Made by a program: the position numbers and the translations under genes
The notes under the pieces: model-generated
Seen by the model: only the letters and a program-made list of their open reading frames with translations
Database searches by the model: none
Told to the model about the DNA's origin: nothing
Assembly (NCBI GenBank): GCA_022828595.1
Contig: JAKGHH010000006.1
Location: forward strand, 9,796,633 to 9,860,632
Reading direction: 5' to 3'
Source of the DNA: Nelumbo lutea
Lineage: Eukaryota; Streptophyta; Magnoliopsida; Proteales; Nelumbonaceae
DNA: 64,000 bases
Shown here: one piece after another, positions 10,967-21,870 of the stretch
Numbering within the stretch: the stretch's first letter is position 1
Layout of the letters: every line of letters starts with the position of its first letter

Positions 10967-12425
10967 ATGAAGATACCTAAGAACCAGTCCAAACAATCAG
11001 TAGACCATTCCCCGTCTCGAGAGAACCGACATCGCGACTCCACACATCAAGAAGCCCCACAACCTTTGGCCACAGTAGATCTAGCGCAATTCCAAGCCAT
11101 GCAAGAGAAGGTCAATAAGATCTTCGAGTTCATGCAGACATTGGGGTCTGTTGTGCCACCCAACTGAGTCGTTCCTCCTCATGCCTCAGCATGTAAGAAG
11201 GACGATCCTTGAACCGTGGACCCCAAAGCACGTCGGTCAGATGTGAGGGGAGAGCGATCTAAGCATATGAGGCAAGACATGACTCGAAGGACACCTCTAC
11301 TACCCGCTCTAGTGGACAGGACCACCATAGCCAGACACGCCAGTCAGTGCGCATCCCTGCCAAAGAAAGGCTCACTAAAAGGATGCTACCGAGCTAAGGT
11401 CAGTCAAGGATCACCCTACACGACCCAAGAGGGAGGCCATACATGCTATAGCCCCGGACAACAGAGATGCCGAGATCAAAGAGCTCCGACAATGTTTGGA
11501 AGAGTTGGAATGCACCCTAAACCCACAAGAGCATGACTCTCGCCGTAGACCAACCTTTGCAAGCCACCATGCTTATCACTAAGGAATCGCCCTTTGTCCA
11601 AGACATCGTAGACGAGATATCCCCTGCTGGATGATGAGCCCCCCAATTCTACAAGTACGATGGGAACTCCGATCCCTTCGACAATGTCGTGGCACTCAAA
11701 GCTCAGATGATGTTACACAGCGCGTAGGAGGGATTAATGTGCAAAGCTCTTGTAACCACGCTATAGGGCCCAACCTTGGCATGGTACTCCTCTCTGCCAC
11801 CGAGGTCCATAACATCATGGGCCTAGATAGAGACCCAATTTCTAGCACAGTTCACCGCTAGTCAAAAGCATTGGAAAACTTCAACCAGCCTTATGCAAGT
11901 TCGACAGAAGAAGGCGGAGCCCCTTAGAGATTAGGTTCAACAATGAAACACTCCAAGTCAAGGACTTAAACTAATCAGTTGCGGTGACGATCATACAGCA
12001 CGGACTCTGCCATTCCCCATTCAACTTCTCCATTTCCAAAAATCCTCTTCAGACATTGGCCATGCTAATGAGCCATGCGCAAAAGTATATCAACTCCAAA
12101 TAGGCTCAGGCGCAACTCAGAGACAAGGATGAGAAGCCTGATAGAAAGAGGAGGGAGATCGACGAGCAGAAGTCTGAGAGGTTGGACAAAGATCACAAGA
12201 AACAAGATCGCTGGACTGACCATAGACCTCAGACCCCCCCACCCCCCGTGCTGACCTATCAGAATTTCACGCCACTTAACATTCTGTAGTCTGAGATCCT
12301 GATGCAAATCCGTGACTGCAACTATGTCAGGTGGCCCGAGAAGATGAAGACACAAAGTAACAAGAGGAACCAAGACAAGTATTGCGAGTTCCACAAGGAC
12401 CATTGTGTGGTTATCTCAGCGGCTT
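10967..12425 (+). pseudogene. gypsy gag, broken
   Basis: The likely start is the ATG at 10967 (MKIPKNQSKQS). The N-terminal part is intact to the stop at 11165. Retrotransposon gag-domain residues can be read in pieces further on, including YKYDGNSDPF near 11652 and LAWYSSLPPRSI near 11775, separated by stops. At about 12374-12410 the nucleocapsid segment KYCEFHKDH jumps directly to GYLSGFINRREK in another frame. This means the middle of the zinc-knuckle region has been deleted. Confidence 0.75.
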
Positions 12426-12993
12426 CATAAACAGAAGGGAGAAGCCAGCCCAAGAGGAACAAAGAGCTGATGAAGCTCGGCAACTGCCGCCCCAAGGCCC
12501 CCCGGCCGGTGTCATCCACGTCATATCAATAGGATCCACCGCTGGAGGGGAAAGCAACTCGAATAGGAAAAGATATGCTCGATTGTGCGAGATCAATGAT
12601 CAAGGTGACACGAGGAGGCGCGACACATTAATCACCTTCACTGACGACGACCTTCGATGGGTCCAGACACCGCACGACAATGCCTTGGTCATCACAGCCG
12701 AAGTGTCCAACTTTGAGTTGCGAAGGATCCTAGTCGACACAAGAAGCTCTGCTGACGTATTGTTTGAAGATGCATTCAAAAAACTCGGCATCAACAGAGA
12801 GCGGCTTACACCAGTCAGCACTCCCTTGATGGTATTTTCGGGAGAGTCCCTTCAGTCCACTAGGAGGATAACTCTTCCCCTTTTGATTGGTGACAGTGAT
12901 GTCACTGCGACGGCCATGGTAGGCTTTGTTGTGGTGCGTTGCCCCTCCTCCTACAACGTGATCCCGGTTAGGCCAACCCTCAATGCCTTGTAG
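12426..12993 (+). pseudogene. gypsy aspartic protease segment
   Basis: An open stretch continuing from gag carries ILVDTRSSADVLF (about 12727-12765). The family catalytic loop is D-T-G; here the glycine codon reads R, which should abolish activity. Downstream, STPLMVFSGE and LPLLIGD match the flap and core region of Tat/Athila-type proteases. The frame ends at 12991-12993. Confidence 0.75.
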
Positions 12994-13209
12994 GTCGTAG
13001 TCTCGACATACCACCTCACCATGAAATTTCCAACCAAGTATGGCATAGGGGTGGCATGTGGAGACCAGAAAACAACGTGACATTGCTATCAGCTATCCAG
13101 CCGAGGACCACGTCCAACCGTCAAAATGTTGATGGCGGAGGCCTATGACCTACGTGACAAGGTAAAGGCACAGCATAGTCAACCCATGGAAGACCTCGTC
13201 TAGGTCCCC

Positions 13210-14220
13210 CTATTTGAAGATGATCCCGAAAAGACAGTCCAAGTCGGCTCCCTGCTAGGCGATCACCTCCGAGAGGAACTTGTGCAACTACTGAGGAATA
13301 ATGCTGACGTATTTGCTTGGTCGGTAGCAGACATGCCCGGGATCGACCCTAAAGTTATCACACACCAGCTGAACGTTGATCCTCGCTACTAACCAGTGAA
13401 GCAAAAGAAGAGAAACTTCGCCACAGAGTGGTGGCAAGTAATAGCTAATGAAGTGCAGAAGTTGTTCGACGCCAACTTCATTCGGAAAGTCAAATACCCC
13501 GATTGGCTAGCCAACGTAGTGATGGTAAAGAAGGCTAATAGAAAGTGGAGAATATGCATCAACTTCACTGACCTGAATAAGACATGTCCCTAAGACAGCT
13601 TTCCCCTGTCGATGATCGACCAACTTGTCGACATGACAGCAAGACATGAGCTCCTAAGCTATATGGATCCTTTCTTAGGCTACAACCAAATTTGGATGAA
13701 ACCGGACGACCAGGAGCGAACAACTTTCATCACCGACCAAGGCCTATACTACTACAGGGTAATGCCCTTCGGCCTCAAAAACGTCGATGCCACTTATCAG
13801 CGGTTGGTGAATGAGGTATTCAAAGAACAGCTCGGCAGGAATGTGGAGGCATATGTCGATGACATGCTCATGTAGAGCAAAAAGGCTGAACATCACCTAG
13901 CCAACCTCCACAAAGTCATCGACACACTCCGAAAGTACAAGATGAAGTTAAACCCAACCAAGTGCGCCTTCGGGGTTGGCTCTGACAAGTTTTTGGGGTT
14001 CATGGTAACATAGAGAGGAATTGAAGCAAATCTAGAGAAGATAAAGAACATCCTTGACATGTCATCCCACTGGACCCATAAAGAAGTGCAACAGCTCACC
14101 GGAAGAATAGTCGATCTTGGCAGATTTATGCCCAATTCCATTCGTTGGTGCCTCCCTTTTTTCAAAGCCCTCAAACGGCCAAAGGACTTCCAATGGATAG
14201 AAGAATATGAGTAGTCTTTC
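13210..14220 (+). pseudogene. gypsy reverse transcriptase, broken
   Basis: Reads in order: ADMPGIDPKVITHQLNVDP (about 13328), WRICINFTDLNKTCP ending at a TAA (13591-13593), then MIDQLVDMTARHELLSYMD, FGLKNVDATYQRL, and the catalytic YVDD at 13852-13863. A TAG follows closely. The thumb region with KCAFGV and FLGFMVT (then a stop at 14011-14013) continues to about 14220. The motifs are those of Ty3/gypsy RT; stop codons break it into at least four pieces. Confidence 0.85.
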
Positions 14221-14680
14221 CAGGAGCTGAAACAGTACCTAAGCTTGCTGCCCTTCCTGACTAAGCTGAGCCCAGGGGATGAGCTATTACTCTACCTCTC
14301 GGCCTGAGATGAGGTCGTCAGCTCAATACTGATTAAAAAAGAGGACCGAGTACAAAGGCCGATCTACTACACCAGCAAAGTCATCTGCGGTGCAGAGACC
14401 CCATACTCCAATCTATAAAAGTTAGCTCAGGCCTTCGTCATCGCTGCCAGAAAACTCAAACCCTACTTCCAGGCCCACAGCGTTCAAGTACTAACCAACC
14501 AGCCCCTTAAATATGTGCTACAAAGGCTAGAAGTATCGGGCTGCCTGGTCAAATGGAGTGTGAAGTTAAGTAAATTTGACATTGAGTATGCACCTCGACC
14601 GACGATTAAAGCCCAGCCCCTGGTGGATTTCATCACAGAATGTGCGTTTACCTCCGATGAACCAGCCCCACTACCCCTAG
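14221..14680 (+). pseudogene. gypsy RNase H (RT-linked), broken
   Basis: LLYLSA followed by a TGA, then PIYYTSKV and TPYSNL followed by a stop, AARKLKPYFQAH, and VLTNQPLKYVL match the RNase H that follows RT in plant gypsy elements. The tail WSVKLSKFDIEYAPRP is well preserved in the open stretch 14515-14718. Confidence 0.75.
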
Positions 14681-15020
14681 TATGGACTCTCCACGTAGAT
14701 GGCTTGTCAAACCAGTAGGGCAGTGGGGCTGGCCTTATCCTCCTCAGCCCAGATGATGCAGTGTTGGAGCCGAATATGAGGCTCTGATTGTTGGGCTCCG
14801 CCTTGCTTTGGACCTCGGGGCCCGATGAATCGAGGCCTTCAGTGACTCACAGCTCTTGGTCAACCAAATCCATGGCCAGTTCGAGGCAGGGACCCCCTCT
14901 ATGGTGAGCTACCTACAAAAGGTGCAGGAACTCATTTAGCAACTCAAACATTTCAATATTCAACAGATCCCTTAAGCCAAGAACACCTGAGCCAACGCCC
15001 TCTCAAAACTGGCTAGCTCA
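14681..15020 (+). pseudogene. gypsy second RNase H (aRNH type), broken
   Basis: WTLHVDGLSNQ, a TAG (14716-14718), GSGAGLILLSPDD, EYEALIVGLRLALDLGA and FSDSQLLVNQIHGQF form the D-E-D pattern of an additional RNase H resembling archaeal-type enzymes. Dual RNase H is a hallmark of the Tat lineage. At least three stops and one frame shift interrupt it. Confidence 0.75.
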
Positions 15021-15269
15021 CCGCAAACCAACCTTGACTCAGCCATTCAGTTAGATACATTGGCCCAGTCGAGCATTGCACCAACAACCATCCTCATCCT
15101 TCCAGTGCAGCATAGCCCATCTTGGATGGACCCCATAATCGAGTACCTTCGAAAAGGCACTTCCCTAGAGGATCGAGCAGAAGCAAAAAGGCTCCAACAC
15201 AGAGCGGCCAGGTATTGCCTAATCCAGGGATAACTCTACTGCCGTTCCCACACTCTTCCATACCTGAAG

Positions 15270-16160
15270 TGTCTTCCCCCAACCGAGGCAGATTACGTTT
15301 TCAAGGAGATACATGAGGGCATTTGCGAAGATCACCCAAGTGCGTACACATTAGCCCATAAAGCACTCCGGCAGGGCTACTTCTGGCTGACGATGAAGCA
15401 GGATGCCCCCCAGTTAGTTCAAAAGTGCGATAGTTGCCAGCGCCACTCCAATCTCCATCACCAGCCTATGGCCCCTCTGAAGCCGATCACCAGCCCGTGG
15501 CCGTTCGCCCAATGGGGAATGGACATCCTTGACCCCTTCCCCACCGCAATTGCGTAAAAGAAGTTCCTTTTCGTAGTAGTGGACTACTTCACGAAGTGGG
15601 TAGAAGCTAAAGCTCTAGCACGCATCACCGCCCACAATGCCCAGAATTTCCTCTAGTAGGGAATTGTTTGCCGCTTCGGTATCCCGCGCGTGCTCATCAC
15701 AGACAACGGAACACGATTCACCGACAAGAAGTTCAAATCCCTCTAGGCCAACCTAAAGATCGACCACCAGACTACTACAGTATATTTCCCTCAAAGCAAC
15801 GAACAAACTGAAGAAACCAACTGCACCCTACAACACGGACTGAAAACATGTCTAGATCAAGCCAAGGGAACGTGGGTTGAGGAGCTGCCGAGCATTCTCT
15901 AGGCCTATAGGACTACCCCGCGGACTACCATAGGGGAGACCCCTTTTCAGCCTAACCTACAGGGTTGAGGCCATGGTCCCTGTGGATGTAGGTTCCCCAA
16001 CCTTTCGGACCAAATTATTCAACGAAGGGAAGAATGACAAAGATCTACACATGAAGTTGGACCTAGTAGAGGAAGCTCAGGACCGAGCACATGTGAAGAT
16101 GGTTACACAACAGTAGAGGATGGCCAAGCATTATGACTCCAAATTCAGAGGACGCAAATT
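15270..16160 (+). pseudogene. gypsy integrase, broken
   Basis: A zinc-binding region is seen around 15312-15440 (H in DHPSAYTLAHKAL, then KCDSCQRH). The catalytic core has GMDILDPF with the first D, ITDNGTRF with the second, and SNEQTEETN carrying the E. Stops interrupt it at several points, including before AYRTTPRTT near 15905 where a W codon is usual. The C-terminal part continues to about 16160. Confidence 0.8.
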
Positions 16161-16339
16161 CAAGATAGGTGACTTCGTCCAGCGTAGAGTAATAGTCCTT
16201 ACACCAGGAGAAGGGAAGCTCCGACCAAACTGGGAAGGGCCGAGGCATAGCCCAGCCCAGCACACATAATAGCCCCGCCAGACATGCTTCGGCTGGAAAA
16301 AGAAATGCACAAGGAAAGCAACATATGGACAATGAAGAA

Positions 16340-18364
16340 ACATTAATATTCAACCCAAAATCGTTCATTACATCGTTTAAGGCTCGGCATACCGAGCCCA
16401 AAAAAAAGAAAAATGGAAGAAAGGCAGCCGCTCAATCATCGACAACAGAGTCAGCAGCACAATCAACAACGTCGACCTCGTCCCTAGCCTCTTCATCAGC
16501 TCCCTCGGCGAATCCTTGCAGGGAGTCTGGATCGAAGACACCCGAACCCTGCGACTCGTCGGCCAACTCTAGGTGACGGCAAAGGATCCTTCGTTAGAAA
16601 AGATTGAACCCAGCCGCAAAGGAAGCTTCGGCGTACTCGTCCATCTACAGCTACAACTCGTCTAACGCCTTGTACTCATTGACCGCCTCCTCGGCAGCCT
16701 CTTACCTCAGCCTGGCTCGCTCTGCCTTAAGCTCGGCGATCTCTCACCTCAGCTCCCGAACAAGGCTGGCTTGCTCAGCCAGTTGTGCCTTCAACTTGGC
16801 CACCTCTTTCTCTAACACGGCCTACCACTCCTCAATAGCCTGAAGCTCGGCCAATTGGGCCTTCTACCATAGGTACTCAGAGTGTTCCCATTCGTATGCC
16901 GACCGGAGGTCCCGGACATGATCAACTAGCGCAACCGCCACACAAGCATTCTGTAGAAGAAACATGATAAGAATATCAAAAAAGAAAGTAAAACACAAGG
17001 AATAAGAGGAGGGGACTTACCTGGGCAGCAGATCGTAGAAGTGCACACTCCAAGGCTCCGTTGTCGATTCCGACCGATTCCCGAGCTATGGACATTGTCA
17101 TGATTCCTTGCAATAACTACTCGGGAACCCCATGCATCTCCAGATTGTCATCCACACTAACCAAACACCTCGACACGTGCAGACCCAAGATGTTGTCTGC
17201 CTCAGTTCCCGACGCGCCCACAAGATGACGAACCCCTTCAGAATCAACCACGAAAACATCATCATCCTTGGCCTCCTACTGTCGGACTCTCCTTTGCTGA
17301 CAAGCGCCCTATCCGCGAATCATGACTACTCTTCTGTCTCAGGATGAGATTCCGGTTGCACACTAGCTCACCCCTGCCTTTGCCGAAGTGCCTTCATTCG
17401 GAGAACAATCTCTTCCTCGTTGGCCATACTAATACCTGCAACACAGGATACCCAAGGTAAGTAGAAAGCAGGAAAGGTAAATTTAACTCGACAAGCAAAT
17501 AGTAAAGGAAATAGATCGGCCACCCTCTCCATCAACCTGGCGAGCATCAGCATCTCCGAGCATGTGTACGCATAAACGTCAATCTCGTGGGTCATGCTCA
17601 GGGCCAACCTCTCCTCCCAAGTGAGCGCCAACCAGTGGGGATACAACAGAGTCATCCTCGGCTCCCGCAGCTCAGCGGGAAAAGGGAGACCCCCGAGAAC
17701 ACGCACGAAGAAGAATGACTCCTTCCAGTGCTTCACAAAAGAAGGGGCCCCAACCAGTGACCAAATGTTCCGCCTACTGGAGAAGTAATAGCATCCCTAC
17801 TGGTGGTGTTTCAGTTGGAGCATAAAACTCACCATCCCCAGGGTCAATTCGATATTGCAGACAGTGCAATAGAACAAAAGGCCGAGCAAGAACCTCGTTC
17901 AACGGGAACCTCAGCCCAGCCTCTAAGCAGTGCTCATAAACGCATAGCTCACCGAGCTAAGCATTAGTGGCCATCTCCCTGGGTTGCAGACACCTCATTT
18001 GGTATTCCGCGGGAATAGCATACATAGCTCGGATCCGAGCCATATCCCTAGGCGCCAAGACGTAGGGTGTGGTGCTAAACCGGCAACCTGCACATAGAGG
18101 AAGCTCCGCCTCCATATCGGAGGGACCAATCTCAGCCTCCTCAACTTTGGCGGCTACAAAGTCTCTTAGCTCGAGCTCATAGTTCGAGTCATGAAAAGAG
18201 CTAGAATCGAAACTACTGGAGCACCCGGAAGAGGAAGAGGACCGACGAGATGAAAAAGACATACCGGGAAAATTACAAAGGTCCAACCTTCGATGCGGAT
18301 CCTTGGCTAGGCTGAGCATTTCCCCTCCTCGACAGCAAAACTGGGGGAGTGGTTCAGGAACCAA
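16340..18364 (-). pseudogene. antisense extra ORF of the gypsy element
   Basis: Read on the minus strand: a Ser-rich N-terminus MSFSSRRSSSSSG (from 18262), then YEHCLEAGLRFPL near 17925. MKHWKESFFFVRV follows at 17736, and a Lys/Glu/Leu-rich coiled-coil-like part lies around 16950-16600. The W-K-x-x-F-F-x-V motif and the coiled coil are typical of the antisense ORF that plant Tat elements carry between integrase and 3' LTR, often annotated as 'putative gypsy type transposon' protein. Function is unknown. Stops and frame changes disrupt it. Possible introns are marked by CAGGTAAG near 17020 and TTGCAG near 17440 on the minus strand. Confidence 0.65.
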
Positions 18365-18503
18365 AAATTTGGTTCTTGTTTAAGTTCTATAGTCGACGAT
18401 CGAAGGACTCCTCAGCAACGACCGACACGGTGTGGATGATACGCATGCCCGAAAGTTCCTCAGCCAGGCAACGAACCTAGGGGACCTCATTCCTCGACTT
18501 CGG

Positions 18504-18517
18504 AACTAGGGGAGTAA
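18504..18517 (+). other. gypsy polypurine tract
   Basis: AACTAGGGGAGTAA directly precedes the TGTTGGGG start of the 3' LTR. Confidence 0.65.
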
Positions 18518-18980
18518 TGTTGGGGATATGGCTGAGCTGGCCTAGAGGCCCACAACCACGTCAGCGTAATCCAGTCGAGCTACGATATTACTATAATCCC
18601 TCGCTGACCACGTCAGCTACGCGCCACACAGATAAGTTCGCATAGCGGATAAGGTGGGAAGACCCTACTCCGACTAGGATACGGACTCTCCGGCTATAAA
18701 AAGGTACTCAATGCTCGAGATAAGGGACCCCAACTTCTGAAACCCATACAGCTACTTAGCTCGGACCAGCACCCTTATTGCTCGGCCCAACCATCCACCA
18801 CCTCCTACTGACTTGAGTGTCTGAGTACTTACCCGGGGATAACTCCTCGGGCCTCTGACTTCTTTCTTGATCACAGGTCTTAAAGCACGACCTCATCCTT
18901 GTAGCTCGGCCCTGCCCAGTTAGCAAGGACTATCTGGTTGCTCTCCTCAGTTGGTGCACCACCTCGGATTTGTAGGTTCA
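18518..18980 (+). repeat. gypsy 3' LTR
   Basis: Starts TGTTGGGGATATGGCTGAGC and ends near TTTGTAGGTTCA. It lacks two stretches present in the 5' LTR and differs at many single sites, indicating an old insertion. The exact right end is uncertain. Confidence 0.8.
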
Positions 18981-19420
18981 AAGTACATTTGGGGTAGGTG
19001 CCAACTCAAAATTGATGCCAATTCACGGGCAGGAATGGGTGCATAGAGTGTGGGTTTTTAACCTTTTGAATGTTTATAGCTCTACATTTGAAATCAGAAA
19101 TCTACATTAGGCTTGTTCGTACTTATCCGTTAAAACTAAAAAGTAGGCAAGAATTCTCGCCAAGAGTCAGCAGCCAAAGATTCCTGATAAAATGTGCCTC
19201 CACCCCTGGTTGAGCATTTGTTCTGGCTCATTGCTATGTAGCTTTAAATTCTTCAAATCAGGTACTTCACTTGCAAGTTTCAATCTAAAGAAAAACATTC
19301 AACATGATTTGTGTTCAAATATGGTCCCAATTTATGAAAAGATGTTCGGATACAGATCATGTTGAAAGAGTGTTGAAACAATTTTTGTTGGGAGGAGATC
19401 CAAAACTCCTTACTTGCACT
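18981..19420. other. spacer, no gene seen
   Basis: Nothing recognisable between the gypsy 3' LTR and the next MITE-like repeat. Confidence 0.5.
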
Positions 19421-19657
19421 TAGAGGTGTTCATGGTCTAGTTTGGTGTGGTTTAGCGAAGATCTCAAATCAAACCAATAAATTATGGTTTGAAAAATTAA
19501 TTCCCAAACAAAACCAAACCATTTTGGCATGGAAATCAAATTAGACCAAACCGTTTTATTATGGTTTGGTGTGGCTTTTAATACAGTTTGGGGAACTTTG
19601 GACTATTATTTGATTCTATTGGGCTGAACCAATTAGAAAGCCCAAATAGCACCCCTA
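19421..19657. repeat. hAT-like MITE candidate (TAGAGGTG / TAGGGGTG ends)
   Basis: Left end TAGAGGTGTTCATGG; right end on the opposite strand TAGGGGTGCTATTTGGG. The interior repeats GGTTTGGTGTGG and AAACCAAACC. No matching target duplication is visible. Confidence 0.45.
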
Positions 19658-21119
19658 AAAGTTAAAACTAAAAATTTTTTATTTATTATCTTATTATAAA
19701 ACAAAAAGAGTTTATTCTATATTTATAATTTTGTACATTGTGTATAGATATATTATATAATATTATAGATATAATACTTATACATCATTTATATATATAT
19801 ATATAGAAAAATTAGGCCATATGGTCAACTTAGGCCCAACCCTAAAATTTGGGCCTAAGGCCTGAATACAAACCGAACTTGAGGTCAATCCAAACTTCCC
19901 AACCTAGACCCAGCCCGTACAAAAATTTGGTGCACTTGGGTTAACCGTGGGCCCGGACTAATTATTGAACCCACTGTAAAATTTGACTTACATGTTGCAT
20001 GTATGTATACTTTTATGTTTGTATGTAAATATACTTTTATGTTTGCATGTGTATGAATGTATATAATCAGGTTGGATTCAAGCTAATCATACAACCGCAG
20101 GACTAAGATCCAAGCCCAGTCCGAGTGAATTCAGAGGCTGGGCGGTCTAGGTTCAGGTTGGGAATTCCACATATTATTCATTAATATACGTCAGTTTTAG
20201 TGTTGAAAAGTCCAAGTAACAATTGAAAATTGTTTCAAGGTCCATTTTACTCTTTTTTACTTATTGCATATAAAGTACACAGAATACCTAATTATTACCT
20301 GATCAATATTAAGATTGAAATGAAAAGTTGAAAATATATTAAAAAAAACTAAGTAAAATAAAATTTGGAGATGGTATTATGATAAAACTGTATTTATTAT
20401 CTATGAAGGAGGCTATTTCAAGTGATTTCAGAATATATATTTCAATGGAAAACTGTATTTTGTTATCAAGGATGTATATTGGAAAAAAATTATTTCCACA
20501 TATATGCCAAATTTTGTCTCTTTGATTATAGAAACCCCCTCTGATTTTACTGAAATCACAGGGGAGGAGGAAGCTTATTAGTTACGCATCAGATGACTGG
20601 TATCTTGTAAGGCTTCATTGTTGGATGGGCAAAGGGTCGGATCAGCTCGGACTGATGAGCATGGCTTTCATTGTGATTTAACTTTGTGGTCTAATTATTT
20701 TGTTTTGGCGTTTCTGTGTCTTTGGTTAGTTTTACTAGATCTCTGGTGTCATCTGGTTGATTGTTTTCTTCGTTTTTCGCAAGATTCCTTCATCATTCCC
20801 ATTGCGTTCCCTCCATCCATGTCCACGTACAGAGATGGAGAAATTTTCCGTCCAAGTGGAAATCCGAGAAAAAGGAGAAAAAACTCGATCCGTGAAAACC
20901 TCTCTGTGTCTTCTATTTCTCCATGGTCCATGCATGTGAGACTGAGATACTGTGATGGTGATGACGGAACACGGAAGTTACTATTACTAGCCGCCCTGCC
21001 TGAGCTGAGTATAACTTCATCTGAAACTGTACGTACGTAGATGTGTTTTATTATATTTATTTATTGATCACCTGAACTGCATTTATTGCTGATCCGCTCT
21101 GGACTGCGACCTTCTCGCT
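19658..21119. other. spacer upstream of the oxidase-like gene
   Basis: 19658-20170 is AT-rich with short low-complexity blocks: TATA runs near 19790 and a GTATGTAT-type run near 20000. It also holds a fragment with GGGCCTAAGGCC motifs resembling the other MITE interiors. 20170-21119 has no recognised gene. A 140-codon frame at 20618-21040 shows no domain and overlaps frames of similar length on both strands. Confidence 0.45.
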
Positions 21120-21126
21120 TATAAAA
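21120..21126 (+). promoter_or_regulatory. candidate TATA box of the oxidase-like gene
   Basis: TATAAAA 750 bp upstream of the chosen start codon, followed by a CT-rich tract (21258-21300) of the kind often found in plant 5' leaders. A leader intron may run 21523-21822 (CAG|GTACGT to TTTTTTAG). Several upstream ATGs in the interval make this placement tentative. Confidence 0.35.
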
Positions 21127-21257
21127 CGTTCTGTCCATGAGATCCTCGTCATCATCACCCACAAATCTAAACTTTTAATCTACTTCTTCCGATTGGAACT
21201 GGAGAAAGGGTGGCTGCCGAACTTCGAGAAATTCTAGTCAAATCAGTCCCTTGGATT

Positions 21258-21300
21258 TGGACTCTCTCTCTCTCTTTCTCTCTTTCTCTCTTTCTCTCTG
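21258..21300. repeat. CT-rich microsatellite
   Basis: TCTCTCTCTCTTTC-type run, probably in the 5' leader of the downstream gene. Confidence 0.7.
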
Positions 21301-21870
21301 GGCATGGAGTGCGCCGCAAATGAGCTTTCCTGTCGATCGATTCATGCCACCGCCCCCGGCCACTTAAAAAAAAAATTCTCCACTAGTTTAGTATTTGTGA
21401 TTTGTTATATATTTAAGGTGCCAAGCTGCAGCTTAAACCCATGCATAAAGGGCCAATTGCACTTGCACTTCTCTATCTCTTATTCTTTTTCTCCTTGCTT
21501 CACCGAGGAGATTCAACTTCAGGTACGTTCCTATTTGTTTATCCTTTGGCCTCTCTATATCTGTTTGACCATTAATCCATGCATTTAGTCAATTCTCTGT
21601 GGTTCAGCTTATAATGCTTAAAAGATCAGCTGCTCATCTATAATACACAGCTCCACTCGGCCATCTACGCCTGAATTACGTTTGAAGTGGATATGTTTTA
21701 GAGTCTGATCATCAGCTTATAGGCATTAATTTAGTTTTCAGTTTTAAAAAGCTCTTTCGCAGTTTGGCTAAGAATTATTGTTTTTAATTGACAGAAACGT
21801 TCCTTTTTCTTCTATTTTTTAGCAGAAATTGGAATCTTGGAGAGTCTATATATTTTCTCCTGGTGTGATC

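Larger units (their letters stand above)
10343..18980 (+). mobile_element. Ty3/gypsy retrotransposon, Tat lineage, decayed
   Basis: About 8.6 kb: 5' LTR, PBS, gag, protease, reverse transcriptase, RNase H, a second RNase H, integrase, an antisense ORF, polypurine tract and 3' LTR. A second RNase H before the integrase and an antisense extra ORF after it are known traits of the Tat lineage. Every domain carries stops or frameshifts, so this copy cannot encode its own proteins. No 5-bp target duplication is visible (GGACC on the left, AAGTA on the right). The ends may have been altered, or the element may be a recombinant. Confidence 0.9.

Noticed and set aside
20618..21040. 140-codon plus-strand frame upstream of the oxidase-like gene
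   Set aside because: No recognisable domain, equally long frames on both strands over the same interval, and it lies in the probable promoter region.
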